Notes: generated by a model not told the origin, from the sequence alone. DNA of 64,000 nt from RPQJ01 sp963778185 (GCA_963778185.1 CAVZTF010000004.1:625986-689985); one strand, 5' to 3'; shown: positions 29,584-38,072, counted from the stretch's first letter. Numbers and translations are program-made.

Positions 29584-30531
29584 ATGAGCACAGCAGTGAA
29601 ATCCAGCGTACTGGCGCGCGCCCAGCGGGGCGGCGACGGCGCGCGCGGCCCCGGGCCGATCGACCGCTTCCTGGACGCGGTCTGGATGGAGCGCGGCCTC
29701 TCGCCCAACACGCTTGCCGCGTACCGCGCCGACCTGACGGCGCTCGACCGCTGGCTCGCGCAGCACGAGACCGACCTGACGGCCGCCCGCCGGGGCGACC
29801 TGCTGGCGTTCATGGCCTCGCGCGTGCAGGCCGGCGCCCGCCCGCGCTCGACGGCGCGGCAATTGTCCAGTTTCCGCCGTTTCTACCGCTATCTCGTTCG
29901 GGAAGGCGTGCTGCGCGAGGATCCGACCGCGCAGATCGCGATGCCGAAGGTGGGTCGATCCCTGCCGCGATCGCTCACGGAGGAGGAAGTCGAGGCCCTG
30001 TTGGCCGCTCCCACCGTGAGCGATCCCCTCGGCCATCGCGACCGCACCATGCTCGAGGTGCTCTACGCCACGGGACTCAGGGTGTCGGAACTCGTCAGCC
30101 TCAAGATCGGGCAGGTCAACCTGAACCAGGGCGTCATCCGCATCGTCGGCAAGGGCGACCGCGAGCGCCTGATCCCGCTCGGCGAGGAAGCCGTGCAGTG
30201 GGTGCAGCAGTTCCTGCAGGGACCGCGCGTCGAGATCCTGCTCGAGCGGCAGACCGACTACCTGTTCCCGACCCGGCGCGGCGACCGCATGACCCGCCAG
30301 GCGTTCTGGCACATCATCAAGCGCTACGCGAAGAAGGCCGGCGTGGACAAGGAGCTCTCCCCGCACACGCTACGCCACGCCTTCGCCACCCACCTGCTGA
30401 ACCACGGCGCGGACCTGCGCGTGGTGCAGATGCTGCTCGGGCACAGCGATCTGTCGACCACGCAGATCTACACGCACGTGGCCCGCGAGCGCCTCAAAGA
30501 CCTTCACTCCCAGCACCATCCGCGCGGCTGA
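29584..30531 (+). CDS. xerD: Site-specific tyrosine recombinase XerD
   Basis: This 315-residue tyrosine recombinase resolves chromosome dimers at dif together with XerC. It has an N-terminal SAM-like core-binding domain (about 25-115) and a catalytic domain with Arg166 in TGLRVSEL. The lysine lies in GKGDRER, the HxxR in HTLRHAFA, and histidine and tyrosine in GHSDLSTTQIYTHV. The C-terminal tail is typical of XerD. It is followed by dsbC, an order conserved in many gammaproteobacteria. No other mobile-element genes surround it, so it is the housekeeping recombinase rather than an integrase. Confidence 0.93.
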   Translation: MSTAVKSSVLARAQRGGDGARGPGPIDRFLDAVWMERGLSPNTLAAYRADLTALDRWLAQHETDLTAARRGDLLAFMASRVQAGARPRSTARQLSSFRRFYRYLVREGVLREDPTAQIAMPKVGRSLPRSLTEEEVEALLAAPTVSDPLGHRDRTMLEVLYATGLRVSELVSLKIGQVNLNQGVIRIVGKGDRERLIPLGEEAVQWVQQFLQGPRVEILLERQTDYLFPTRRGDRMTRQAFWHIIKRYAKKAGVDKELSPHTLRHAFATHLLNHGADLRVVQMLLGHSDLSTTQIYTHVARERLKDLHSQHHPRG

Positions 30532-30550
30532 GCTCTGCTAGACTTGCCGC

Positions 30551-30571
30551 GCCGCGGATTGAACCCGCGGC
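30551..30571. other. GC-rich hairpin between xerD and dsbC
   Basis: GCCGCGG and CCGCGGC pair perfectly across a 7-nt loop in the gap between xerD and dsbC. There is no T-tract after it on the + strand, so a classical intrinsic terminator is not supported. It may weaken read-through or stabilise the mRNA end. Confidence 0.4.
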
Positions 30572-30624
30572 CCCTTGGCTTGTCTCACTGCCATACCGCT
30601 TCCACCGCGTCACGGATGGTCTGC

Positions 30625-31410
30625 ATGCGCATCGCCAGCTTACTTCCCAGCCTGCTCGTAATCGGGCTCATCGGTCTCGGCGGTGCGCCATCGCACGCCC
30701 AGGAGAAGGGCGCCAAGGCGGCCGCGAAGCCGGCCGCGGTGCCGGCGGACGTGCGTGCGAAGGTCGTGTCGAAGCTCAATGGCGTGAAACCGGACGACGT
30801 CGCGTACTCGCCGATCCCCGGCCTGTACGAAGTGACCATGGGCGGGTTGGTGGCCTACGTAAGCGCCGACGGCAAGTTCCTGGTGAGCGGCAACCTCTAT
30901 GACCTCGAGACCCAGGCGAACCTCACCGCTTCGCGGCGCAACTCCGCGCGCGCCAAGGCGCTGACCGCCGCGCGCGAGGACCAGATGATCATCTTCGGGC
31001 CGGCGAAGCCCAGGATGACGGTCACCGTGTTCACCGACATCGACTGCGGCTTCTGCCGCAAGTTCCACAGCCAGATGGCCGAGCTGAACAAGGCGGGGGT
31101 GCGGGTGCGCTACATGGCGTATCCACGCACGGGTCCCGGCACCGAGTCGTGGCGCAAGGCCGAGGCCGTGTGGTGCTCGAGCGATCGCAAGGATTCGCTG
31201 ACCAAGGCCAAGCGCGGCGAGGACGTGAAGGCCAAGGACTGCGGCGACGCCACGATCAAGTCCCAGTACGAGATGGGCGACGACCTGGGCGTGGAAGGCA
31301 CGCCCGCGGTCTTCACGGAGGCGGGCGATTACATTGGCGGCTTCATGACGCCGGCGCAGCTCGTGCAGACCGTCCAGGAGTCGGAAAAGGCCGCGAAGGT
31401 CGCGAACTGA
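30625..31410 (+). CDS. dsbC: Periplasmic disulfide isomerase DsbC
   Basis: This 261-residue periplasmic thiol:disulfide isomerase rearranges wrong disulfides and is kept reduced by DsbD. A signal peptide covers about residues 1-24 (ASLLPSLLVIGLIGLGG, then SHAQ). An N-terminal dimerisation domain with ADGKFLVSGNLYDL follows. The thioredoxin domain carries the active site in TDIDCGFCRKFH, a CGFC variant of the more common CGYC. The cis-proline segment is VEGTPAVFTE. ATG 30625 gives the cleanest signal peptide; ATG 30616 adds three residues. It lies directly after xerD, the usual gammaproteobacterial order. Confidence 0.92.
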   Translation: MRIASLLPSLLVIGLIGLGGAPSHAQEKGAKAAAKPAAVPADVRAKVVSKLNGVKPDDVAYSPIPGLYEVTMGGLVAYVSADGKFLVSGNLYDLETQANLTASRRNSARAKALTAAREDQMIIFGPAKPRMTVTVFTDIDCGFCRKFHSQMAELNKAGVRVRYMAYPRTGPGTESWRKAEAVWCSSDRKDSLTKAKRGEDVKAKDCGDATIKSQYEMGDDLGVEGTPAVFTEAGDYIGGFMTPAQLVQTVQESEKAAKVAN

Positions 31411-31452
31411 TCGCGCGGGCGCCGCCGCCGGCACGGGGCTGAGCGCAGCCGG

Positions 31453-31776
31453 TCAGCGCTCGAGCAGCTTGAGCTTGTCCTGGCGGCCGTCCCATTCCTT
31501 GGCGTCGTCCGGAGCGTCCTTCTTCTCGGTGATCACCGGCCAGCCCTTGGCCAGATCGGCGTTCAACTTCTTGAATTCTTCCTGGCCGGCCGGCAGTTCC
31601 TCCTCGGAGAAGATCGCCTCCGCCGGGCACTCCGGCTCGCACAAGGTGCAGTCGATGCACTCGTCCGGGTCGATGACCAGCATGTTCGGCCCTTCGTGGA
31701 AACAGTCCACCGGGCAGACTTCCACGCAGTCCATGTACTTGCACTTGATGCAGTTCTCGGTGACGACGAAGGTCAT
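31453..31776 (-). CDS. fdxA: 7Fe ferredoxin FdxA
   Basis: This 107-residue cytoplasmic ferredoxin carries one 3Fe-4S and one 4Fe-4S cluster. The first set of cysteines is in ENCIKCKYMDCVEVCPVDCF (residues 7-26), and the second is in CIDCTLCEPECP near 40-51. The long acidic C-terminal extension ending KLKLLER is characteristic of the Azotobacter FdI/FdxA type. It lies about 100 bp from the Nudix gene on the same strand and converges on dsbC. Physiological partner proteins are not evident here. Confidence 0.95.
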   Translation of the reverse strand: MTFVVTENCIKCKYMDCVEVCPVDCFHEGPNMLVIDPDECIDCTLCEPECPAEAIFSEEELPAGQEEFKKLNADLAKGWPVITEKKDAPDDAKEWDGRQDKLKLLER

Positions 31777-31874
31777 CTGCTCGCTCCGGGGCTTAGGGGT
31801 GCCGGCCGTGCACGTCGACGGCCGCAGGGCCCGCTATTGTGCCAAAGCCACGCCGCACCGCAAAACATTCCGCA

Positions 31875-32423
31875 TCAACGCGCCCCGGCCTTGCGGTAAT
31901 CGATGGTCGTGAAGTGGTGCCCCTCGGCACCCCGGCGGCGGTCGTCGAGGTAACGGCGCAGGGCGAAATCCACGCTGCGGAAGGCGATCTCGGGCCACGG
32001 GATGTCCGCCTCGTCGACCAGCATCACCTCCAGGCTTTCTGCGCCTGCGCCGAATTCCGGCTTCGCCAGCCGGCCGCGGAACATCACGTGCACCTGGTCC
32101 GCGTGCAGCACGTGCACCACCGCAAGGAGGGAACCGATCTCGACGTCGGCCAGGGCCTCCTCGATCGACTCGCGCCGGGCGGCGTCCTGCGTCGTTTCGC
32201 CGTTTTCCATGAATCCGGCTGGAATGGTCCAGTAGCCGCGCCGCGGCTCGATGGCGCGGCGGCAGAGCAGGATCCGGCCCTCGTGCTCCGGGACGCAGCC
32301 CGCGACGATCTTCGGGTTCTGGTAGTGGACAGTGCCGCAGCCCGTGCAGACGTGGCGAGGCAGGTGGTCCCCGGCGGGGACGGTGCGTGCAACCGGCTTG
32401 CCGCAGTGGGAGCAGAAGTTCAT
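31875..32423 (-). CDS. Zinc-ribbon Nudix hydrolase
   Basis: This 182-residue protein has an N-terminal zinc ribbon (CSHCG near 4-8, CTGCG near 26-30) followed by a Nudix domain. The Nudix box reads GFMENGETTQDAARRESIEE, close to G-x5-E-x7-R-E-x-x-E-E, so metal and pyrophosphate binding residues are kept. The zinc ribbon resembles that of NADH pyrophosphatase NudC, but the protein is much shorter. It likely cleaves a nucleoside diphosphate derivative such as ADP-ribose or a dinucleotide. ATG 32423 fits the start of the zinc ribbon. It is divergent from the KaiC-like gene across 150 bp. Substrate unknown. Confidence 0.87.
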   Translation of the reverse strand: MNFCSHCGKPVARTVPAGDHLPRHVCTGCGTVHYQNPKIVAGCVPEHEGRILLCRRAIEPRRGYWTIPAGFMENGETTQDAARRESIEEALADVEIGSLLAVVHVLHADQVHVMFRGRLAKPEFGAGAESLEVMLVDEADIPWPEIAFRSVDFALRRYLDDRRRGAEGHHFTTIDYRKAGAR

Positions 32424-32573
32424 GAGGAAGGCCAATAATGAACGGGGGAGGGCCCGGGATTCAACCGCGTCGTCGAACCGTCGCCTTTGTGTGCGAAGTC
32501 GTACAGACGTGCCCTCGTCGGGAGACGATCGTAGAAACCTGGTGAGCCACCCACGCCGCCAGGGAATCCATCG

Positions 32574-34028
32574 ATGACCAAGAGCAAAGCGATCCTCAGG
32601 CGCCTGCAAACGGGCGTGCCGGGCCTGGACGAGGTGCTCGGCGGCGGCGTGCCGGAGTCCTCCTTCAATCTCATCGCCGGGCCGCCGGGCAGCGGCAAGA
32701 CGACGCTGGCACACCAGATCATGTTCCAGCTGGCCAAGCCTGAGCGGCCTGCGCTGTACTTCACCGTGCTCGGCGAGCCGCCGATGAAAATGTTGCGCTA
32801 CCAGCAGCAGTTTGCTTTCTTCGACCTCGACAAGCTCAACAAGTCCATTCGATTCATCAATCTCGCCGACGACGTGGCCTCCGGCGACCTCGGCAAGGTG
32901 CTGGGCCGGATCGTCGCTGAAGTCGAGGCACGCGAGCCGGGCCTGGTGTTCGTGGATTCCTTCCGTTCGGTGGTCCTCTCCGGTCAGGGCGAGGGCAAGG
33001 CGCCCGATCGCCTGCAGCAGTTCATCCATGACCTGGGCGTGCTGTTGACGGCCAGCCAGGCCACGACTTTCCTGATCGGGGAGTACTCCACGGAGGGCGA
33101 CCCCAATCCAATCTTCACGGTAGCCGACGGGGTGCTGTGGTTGCGCCAGAGTGCGCAGGGCAACTCCGTGGTCCGGAAGATGGAGGTCATGAAGATGCGC
33201 GGCCAGCCCACGTTGCCGGGGCTGCACACGTTTCGTATCAGCCCTGCCGGAATCCACGTATTTGCGCCGCCGCAGCTGGCGGCTCCGGCCGAAGCGGCGC
33301 CGGTGGCGCATGACGGTGTCCGGCTGCGGATGGGCGTGCCCGGCCTGGACGAGATGATGGGCGGCGGATTGCCGCAGGGATTCTCGTTGCTCGTTGCGGG
33401 CCCGTCCGGATCGGGCAAGAGCATCCTGGCGTCGGCCTTCCTTGCCGAGGGCGCGCGCGGGGGCGAGACCGGCGTCATCGCGGCCTTCGAGCAGCGCCCG
33501 ACCATGTCACGCGGCCGCGCCATGGTCGAACTCATCGGCAGCGGCCGGGTCGGCGTGGTCGATACCCGGGCGCCGGGCCTGTCGGTCGACGAACTCTCGA
33601 CGCTGCTGATCAAGGAGATTCGCCGGCTGGAGGCGAGCCGCGTCGTCATCGATTCGCTCTCGGGCTTCGAGCTGGCACTGGCACCCACGTTCCGCGACGA
33701 TTTCCGCGAATCCCTAGCGCGCATGGTGTCGGCGCTCGCCAGCACCGGCGCCACGGTGCTCATGACGTCCGAGTTGGAGGACCGGTACAACGACCTGCGC
33801 TTCAGTCCCTACGGGACGGCCTTCCTGACCGACTCGATCATCGTGCAGCGCTACATCGAGGTCGAGAGCCGGCTGCTGCGGGTCATGGCCGTGGTGAAGG
33901 TGCGCGGAAGCGCGCATTCCAACGAGCTGCGCCTGTTCGACATCGATGACGATGGCATCAGGATCGGCGGGATCCTTGCGGGCCACGAAGGACTGCTGGG
34001 CGGAAGGCCTGCCCTGCGGAAGAAGTAG
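32574..34028 (+). CDS. KaiC-like double RecA-domain ATPase
   Basis: This 484-residue cytoplasmic protein has two RecA/RAD55-type ATPase domains. The first has GVPGLDEVLGGG and Walker A GPPGSGKT at about residues 36-43, with Walker B LVFVDS. The second has GVPGLDEMMGGG and GPSGSGKS near 275-282, with Walker B RVVIDS. The C-terminal MAVVKVRGSAHSNELRLF segment is shared with KaiC-type proteins. KaiA and KaiB are absent, and no histidine kinase lies beside it, so a clock function is unlikely. KaiC-like proteins of heterotrophs are thought to act in signalling or stress. Role unknown. Confidence 0.85.
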   Translation: MTKSKAILRRLQTGVPGLDEVLGGGVPESSFNLIAGPPGSGKTTLAHQIMFQLAKPERPALYFTVLGEPPMKMLRYQQQFAFFDLDKLNKSIRFINLADDVASGDLGKVLGRIVAEVEAREPGLVFVDSFRSVVLSGQGEGKAPDRLQQFIHDLGVLLTASQATTFLIGEYSTEGDPNPIFTVADGVLWLRQSAQGNSVVRKMEVMKMRGQPTLPGLHTFRISPAGIHVFAPPQLAAPAEAAPVAHDGVRLRMGVPGLDEMMGGGLPQGFSLLVAGPSGSGKSILASAFLAEGARGGETGVIAAFEQRPTMSRGRAMVELIGSGRVGVVDTRAPGLSVDELSTLLIKEIRRLEASRVVIDSLSGFELALAPTFRDDFRESLARMVSALASTGATVLMTSELEDRYNDLRFSPYGTAFLTDSIIVQRYIEVESRLLRVMAVVKVRGSAHSNELRLFDIDDDGIRIGGILAGHEGLLGGRPALRKK

Positions 34029-34108
34029 TCGCCGGAGTCGTCAGCGACGACCGCCCCGCCTGCGCCCTCCCAAAGCTCCTCGGCCACACGGTCGTGGCTG
34101 GCCATCCA

Positions 34109-34930
34109 TCAACGTCGCCGGGCGCCTTCGTACAGTGGAATCACGGTTGGCAGCAACGACTGGATCGCCTGGATGCGGCTCCTGTCCGTCGGATGGCGGC
34201 TCAGGAACGCAGGCGGTTGTGAGCCGCCGTTTGCGTTGATCATCTTCTGCCACAAAGTGACCCCGGCCCGCGGGTCGTAACCACCACGCGCGGTCAGCTC
34301 CAGGCCCATGCGATCGGCTTCGTTCTCGTCGGTGCGGCTGAACCGGGTGGCGACGAGGGCCTGGTAGCCCACTCCGGCAATGTCCGCCGAACCCTGCCCG
34401 AGGCCGAGCAAGGACGTCCCGACGCCAATGGCGGCTTGCGCCGCGATCGCCTGCGAAACCTGCTCGCGGGAATGCTCGCGCAGGGCGTGCGACATCTCGT
34501 GGCCGATGACGACGGCAAGCTCCTCGTCGCTCAGCTTGAGCTGATTGGCGAGGCCGGTATAGACCATGATCCTGCCGCCGGGCATGCAGAACGCGTTCAC
34601 CTGGTCGCTGGTGATCACGTTCACTTCCCAGTTCCAGCCCGGTGCGTCGCGACGGAAGACCCGGGTCTGTGGTTCGAGGCGGTTCGCGATTGCGGTCACG
34701 CGCCCCAGCAGGGCCCGGTCCTGGTTCAGCTTGCCCTGCGCGGCGGCATCGGACTTGAGCTTGGCGTAACTCTGGGCCGCGACCTGGTCGAGTTCCTGCG
34801 ACGAGACGAGCATCAGTTGCTTGCGATCGCCTCCCACGGCACCTCCGCTGGTCGTGGTCTGGCACCCGCCGAGCGTTGCAAGCGATGCAGCGCAGAACAG
34901 GGTCGCGGCGACGATCTTCAGGGCTTTCAT
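34109..34930 (-). CDS. M48-family metallopeptidase lipoprotein
   Basis: This 273-residue envelope protease has a lipoprotein signal peptide ending in LATLGGC with the lipidated Cys23. The zinc site is HEMSH at 144-148 with the third ligand in DENEADRMG (Glu204). The NAFCMPGGRIMVYTGL segment is typical of the LoiP/YcaL/BepA-like M48 family. ATG 34930 starts a clean lipoprotein signal; an open frame extends upstream to 35065 but adds a charged, unlikely leader. It would degrade or check outer-membrane proteins in the periplasm. It is divergent from the collagen-like gene across about 245 bp. Confidence 0.9.
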   Translation of the reverse strand: MKALKIVAATLFCAASLATLGGCQTTTSGGAVGGDRKQLMLVSSQELDQVAAQSYAKLKSDAAAQGKLNQDRALLGRVTAIANRLEPQTRVFRRDAPGWNWEVNVITSDQVNAFCMPGGRIMVYTGLANQLKLSDEELAVVIGHEMSHALREHSREQVSQAIAAQAAIGVGTSLLGLGQGSADIAGVGYQALVATRFSRTDENEADRMGLELTARGGYDPRAGVTLWQKMINANGGSQPPAFLSRHPTDRSRIQAIQSLLPTVIPLYEGARRR

Positions 34931-35175
34931 CGTTGCTCCAATGCGCCTTGCATCGTCTTCATTGCGCTTGATCCTAGCGTCGAGTCCGGTCCGGAAGAAG
35001 ATTCCGGAGCGATCACTGCAGGTTGCGCGTGGATTCTCGTTCGGTCGGTGCGGTGGCGTACTCACGGCGATGACGCCCCGGCACTCATGGCATCAAGAGT
35101 GCGCTGGCGTACGGAAGCGGACAGGGTGGCCGCGTATATCTGGATCAGATACGAAGCGCGGACGGAGTGACGAAC

Positions 35176-35508
35176 ATGAGATATTCGATACTGATTGGAG
35201 CGATGGCTACTGTGCTCGGATTGAGCGCATGCGAAAGAACGATCGAGGTGGCGCCGGCGCCGGCCGTGGTCACCGTGCCGGGTCCTGCGGGACCGCAGGG
35301 CGCCACTGGCGCAACCGGCGCGCAGGCCGAGAAGGGTGAAACCGGCGCCACCGGGGACACCGGCGCAACTGGCTACACCGGCGACACCGGTGCAACCGGG
35401 TACACGGGCGACACGGGCGCGACCGGTGCCACCGGTGCAGAAGGGGTCCAGGGCGAACGCGGCGATACGGGCGGCGACACCGTCGTCATCGTTCCGCCTC
35501 AGGACTGA
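35176..35508 (+). CDS. Collagen-like G-x-T repeat lipoprotein
   Basis: This 110-residue exported protein has a signal peptide with lipobox GLSAC, lipidated near Cys19. A short spacer with APAPAVVTVPG follows. About 20 Gly-x-y triplets come next (GPAGPQGATGATG, then GDTGATGYT repeated), ending in a short VVIVPPQD tail. Triplets rich in Gly-Ala-Thr and Gly-Asp-Thr are typical of bacterial collagen-like proteins, which can trimerise. The tandem 27-base DNA repeat behind GDTGATGYT allows repeat-number change. Function is unknown; surface attachment or envelope scaffolding is a guess. ATG 35176 is supported by GGAGTGA nine bases upstream. Confidence 0.82.
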   Translation: MRYSILIGAMATVLGLSACERTIEVAPAPAVVTVPGPAGPQGATGATGAQAEKGETGATGDTGATGYTGDTGATGYTGDTGATGATGAEGVQGERGDTGGDTVVIVPPQD

Positions 35509-35540
35509 TAGAGCGTCCATACGCGGGTTGCGGCTACCCC

Positions 35541-35557
35541 GGACTGAGAACCAGTCC
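35541..35557. other. Inverted repeat downstream of the collagen-like gene
   Basis: GGACTG and CAGTCC flank a 5-nt loop, 33 bp after the collagen-like stop codon. There is no T-run after it, so it may be a weak terminator stem or a regulatory site for the Crp-family gene that starts at 35651. Confidence 0.35.
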
Positions 35558-35650
35558 TGGGTACGCATTCTGCCGAGCAGCGTTACCGCACCCATCCGGC
35601 TACAATCGGCTGGGGCGACGTTCAATTGCGGCCTTACAGCGCGACGTCGC

Positions 35651-36400
35651 ATGAGCTGTGGAGCCACTTCGGGGACGCTGGTGGCATTGATTCCGGAACC
35701 GCAACAGAACCGCCTGCTTGCGGCGCTTCCTGACGGCGATCTGGCGCGCTGGCTGCCGCACCTGGAGCCCGTGAATCTGCCGCTCGGCAAGGTGCTCTAC
35801 GAGCCCGGTGGCCGGATGAGGCACGTGTACTTCCCGACGACGGCAATCGTCTCGCTGCTCTATGTGCTGGAAGACGGGGCGTCGGCCGAGATCGCGGTGG
35901 TCGGGCGCGAGGGCATCGTCGGCATCTCGCTGTTCATGGGCGGCGAATCGACACCGAGCCGCGCGGTGGTGCAGAGCGCCGGCCTGGGCTTCAGGTTGAA
36001 AGCAAACCTGATGTTGCAGGAATTCAACCGGTCCGGCCCGGTCCTGCACCTGATGTTGCGCTATACGCAGGCCCTCATCACCCAGATGGCGCAGACAGCC
36101 GTCTGCAATCGTCACCATTCGATCGATCAGCAGTTGTGCCGCTGGCTGCTGTTGAGCGTCGACCGCCTGGACGGCAACGAGATCGTGATGACCCAGGAAC
36201 TCATCGCCAACATGCTCGGGGTACGCCGCGAGGGCGTCACCGCGGCGGCCAGCCATCTGCAGGTGGACGGGCTGATCGAATATCGACGCGGCCACATCAC
36301 GATCCTCGACCGCGAGGGGCTCGAGCGCCGTAGCTGCGAGTGCTATTCCGTGGTCAAGAACGAATACGACCGCTTGCTGCCGGCCACGATCGCGACCTAG
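35651..36400 (+). CDS. Crp/Fnr-family transcriptional regulator
   Basis: This 249-residue regulator has an N-terminal cyclic-nucleotide-binding-like beta roll (GKVLYEPGGRMRHVYFPTTA, about residues 38-57) and a C-terminal winged helix with MTQELIANMLGVRREGVTAA as helix-turn-helix (near 178-197). There is no cysteine cluster for an Fnr-type Fe-S centre, and the cAMP-contact residues are not obvious, so it is probably neither Fnr nor CRP proper. ATG 35651 fits; a GTG about ten codons later is also possible. It follows the collagen-like gene and ends before a strong terminator. Its targets are unknown. Confidence 0.85.
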   Translation: MSCGATSGTLVALIPEPQQNRLLAALPDGDLARWLPHLEPVNLPLGKVLYEPGGRMRHVYFPTTAIVSLLYVLEDGASAEIAVVGREGIVGISLFMGGESTPSRAVVQSAGLGFRLKANLMLQEFNRSGPVLHLMLRYTQALITQMAQTAVCNRHHSIDQQLCRWLLLSVDRLDGNEIVMTQELIANMLGVRREGVTAAASHLQVDGLIEYRRGHITILDREGLERRSCECYSVVKNEYDRLLPATIAT

Positions 36401-36508
36401 GCGCCCGTGCTCTGTGCGCGACCGAACAGAGTCGTGCCGGCCGTTTCGGAGATCATCCGCCCGAGCGCTCGGCAAGCTCCCAACCCCCGCCGGGCGCTCA
36501 CAACACTT

Positions 36509-36543
36509 GCCCGGTGACGCCCCGCGTTCCGGGCTTTTTTTTT
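36509..36543 (+). terminator. Rho-independent terminator
   Basis: GCCCGG (36509-36514) pairs perfectly with CCGGGC (36529-36534) across a 14-nt loop. Nine T residues follow at 36535-36543. It lies about 110 bp after the Crp-family stop codon and just before the convergent phospholipase-D gene ends, so it stops the + strand transcript. Confidence 0.8.
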
Positions 36544-36547
36544 GGCG

Positions 36548-37969
36548 CTACAACCAGTATTGCCAGAGCCGGCTGAACGCTTCCTTGGCGCGCAGGCCGA
36601 TCGAGCGCCGCCGCCACCGCTCGAGCGTGATCTGTTCGGACTGAGCGACATCGCTCTCGAAGACCGCGCGCATGCGGTCGCCGAATTCCGTGCCCAGCAC
36701 GACGGCGTTGACCTCCTGGTTGTGCAGGAAGCTGCGCCAGTCGAGGTTGGTCGAGCCCACTGTCGTCCACACGCCGTCGACCAGCGCGGTCTTCGAGTGC
36801 ATCAGCGCCTTGCGGCGCTCGAAGATCTGTACGCCGGCATGCAGCAACTCGTCGTAGTACGAGCGCCCGGCGTGGAACACCAGCGCCGAATCGGTGCTGC
36901 CCGGCAGGACCAGTCGCACGTCGACGCCGCGTGCCACGGCCGCTTTCAACGCGCTCAGCAATTGCGGGTCGGGCACGAAATACGCATTGGTCAGCAGCAC
37001 CTCGGTCTCGGCGCTGTTGATCGCCGAGAGCAACGTCACGTAGATCAGGCTGAAAGCATCGTCGGGCGAGCTGCCGATGGCGCGCACGACTTCCTTGCCC
37101 TGGGGCTGCAGCTGCGGAAAGTAGTTGCGCGGCGCCAACGGCTCGCCTTGCTGTTTCTGCCAGGTCTCGAGGAACAGCTTCTGGAACTCCGCGACGACCG
37201 GCCCGTCGAGCTGCAGGTCGGTATCGCGCCACGGCAGCTCGCCGCCCGGGCGAATCCTGGAGCGCTGGCTGAACGAGCCGCCGGAGTAGACGCTGCTGAT
37301 GTTGATGCCGCCGAGAAACACCGTCCGTCCGTCGACGATCAGCAGCTTGCGGTGATCGCGCTGGTTCACGTCCCACCCGGCCTTGGCGGTCAGCGGGTTG
37401 ACCGGATTGAACTCCAGCGTGCGGATGCCGCTGTCGCGCAGTCGCTGGAAGAACGCGGCCGCCGTGCCGAGCGTGCCCGCGCTGTCATGGATGAGGTTTA
37501 CCTGCACGCCCTGGCGCTGCTTCTCGATCAGGGCATCGGCGAAGCGCCGGCCGACCTCGTCGTCCTCCAGGATGTAGGTCTCCATGTTGACGTGGTCGGT
37601 CGCCGACTCGATCGCCACGAGCATTGCGCGGTAGGTCTCCGGGCCGTCCTGCAGCAGCCGGACCCGGTTGCCAGCCACCAGCGGACTGTCGGAAACGGCC
37701 TGTTCGAGCGCGAGGTGGCGGTCGAAGATACTGGTGGCGTCGGCTCCACTCTCGAGGCGCGCCAGGATCTCCCGGCTGCGTGCCGTGGAGAGCGGCCCGT
37801 GGGCGTCCTCGACCTGCGGCCGCGTCTTCGCGGGCGCCATGTCGGGCACGATCACGGGGAGCGTGCTGCAGGCTGTCAGGAGGAGCACCTGGCAGAGGGT
37901 CGCGAGCCAGCCCGTGACCCGCCCGGCGAGCGGACCGGGCTCCAGCCACGACTCTTCGCGGTGACTCAC
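36548..37969 (-). CDS. Cardiolipin synthase-like phospholipase D lipoprotein
   Basis: This 473-residue protein has two PLD catalytic motifs. The first, DHRKLLIVDG, is an HxK variant in NQRDHRKLLIVDG. The second is LMHSKTALVDGVWTTVGSTN. An N-terminal hydrophobic stretch ends in the lipobox LTAC (Cys34), so the enzyme appears to be a lipoprotein facing the periplasm rather than a two-pass membrane protein like ClsA. It would join phosphatidylglycerol to another phospholipid or hydrolyse phosphodiesters. It stands alone between the Crp-family gene, on which it converges, and tRNA-Leu. Cardiolipin synthesis is the leading guess. Confidence 0.87.
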   Translation of the reverse strand: MSHREESWLEPGPLAGRVTGWLATLCQVLLLTACSTLPVIVPDMAPAKTRPQVEDAHGPLSTARSREILARLESGADATSIFDRHLALEQAVSDSPLVAGNRVRLLQDGPETYRAMLVAIESATDHVNMETYILEDDEVGRRFADALIEKQRQGVQVNLIHDSAGTLGTAAAFFQRLRDSGIRTLEFNPVNPLTAKAGWDVNQRDHRKLLIVDGRTVFLGGINISSVYSGGSFSQRSRIRPGGELPWRDTDLQLDGPVVAEFQKLFLETWQKQQGEPLAPRNYFPQLQPQGKEVVRAIGSSPDDAFSLIYVTLLSAINSAETEVLLTNAYFVPDPQLLSALKAAVARGVDVRLVLPGSTDSALVFHAGRSYYDELLHAGVQIFERRKALMHSKTALVDGVWTTVGSTNLDWRSFLHNQEVNAVVLGTEFGDRMRAVFESDVAQSEQITLERWRRRSIGLRAKEAFSRLWQYWL

Positions 37970-38072
37970 TTCAGGCGCACGTCTTGGTAGGCGGACTCAT
38001 CTTGCGAATGCCGGATGAGTATCGCGGCTGGTGCGCGGTGCGATCGGTACGCTGGCGCACAGTCGCCTGGTT

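Noticed and set aside
29584..30531. Tyrosine recombinase as integrase of a mobile element
   Set aside because: Motifs, length and the xerD-dsbC neighbourhood fit the chromosomal recombinase; there are no att repeats or phage genes near it.
30551..30571. tRNA fragment (T-arm-like) between xerD and dsbC
   Set aside because: The - strand reads GGTTCAATCC in a hairpin like a T-arm, but no acceptor, D or anticodon arm is adjacent, so it is listed only as a hairpin.
32574..34028. Circadian clock KaiC
   Set aside because: No KaiA or KaiB gene is near, and the protein is a general double-RecA KaiC relative. Kept as KaiC-like ATPase only.
35331..35440. Tandem repeats as a CRISPR array
   Set aside because: The repeats are in frame and encode Gly-x-Thr triplets of a collagen-like protein; there are no unique spacers or cas genes.
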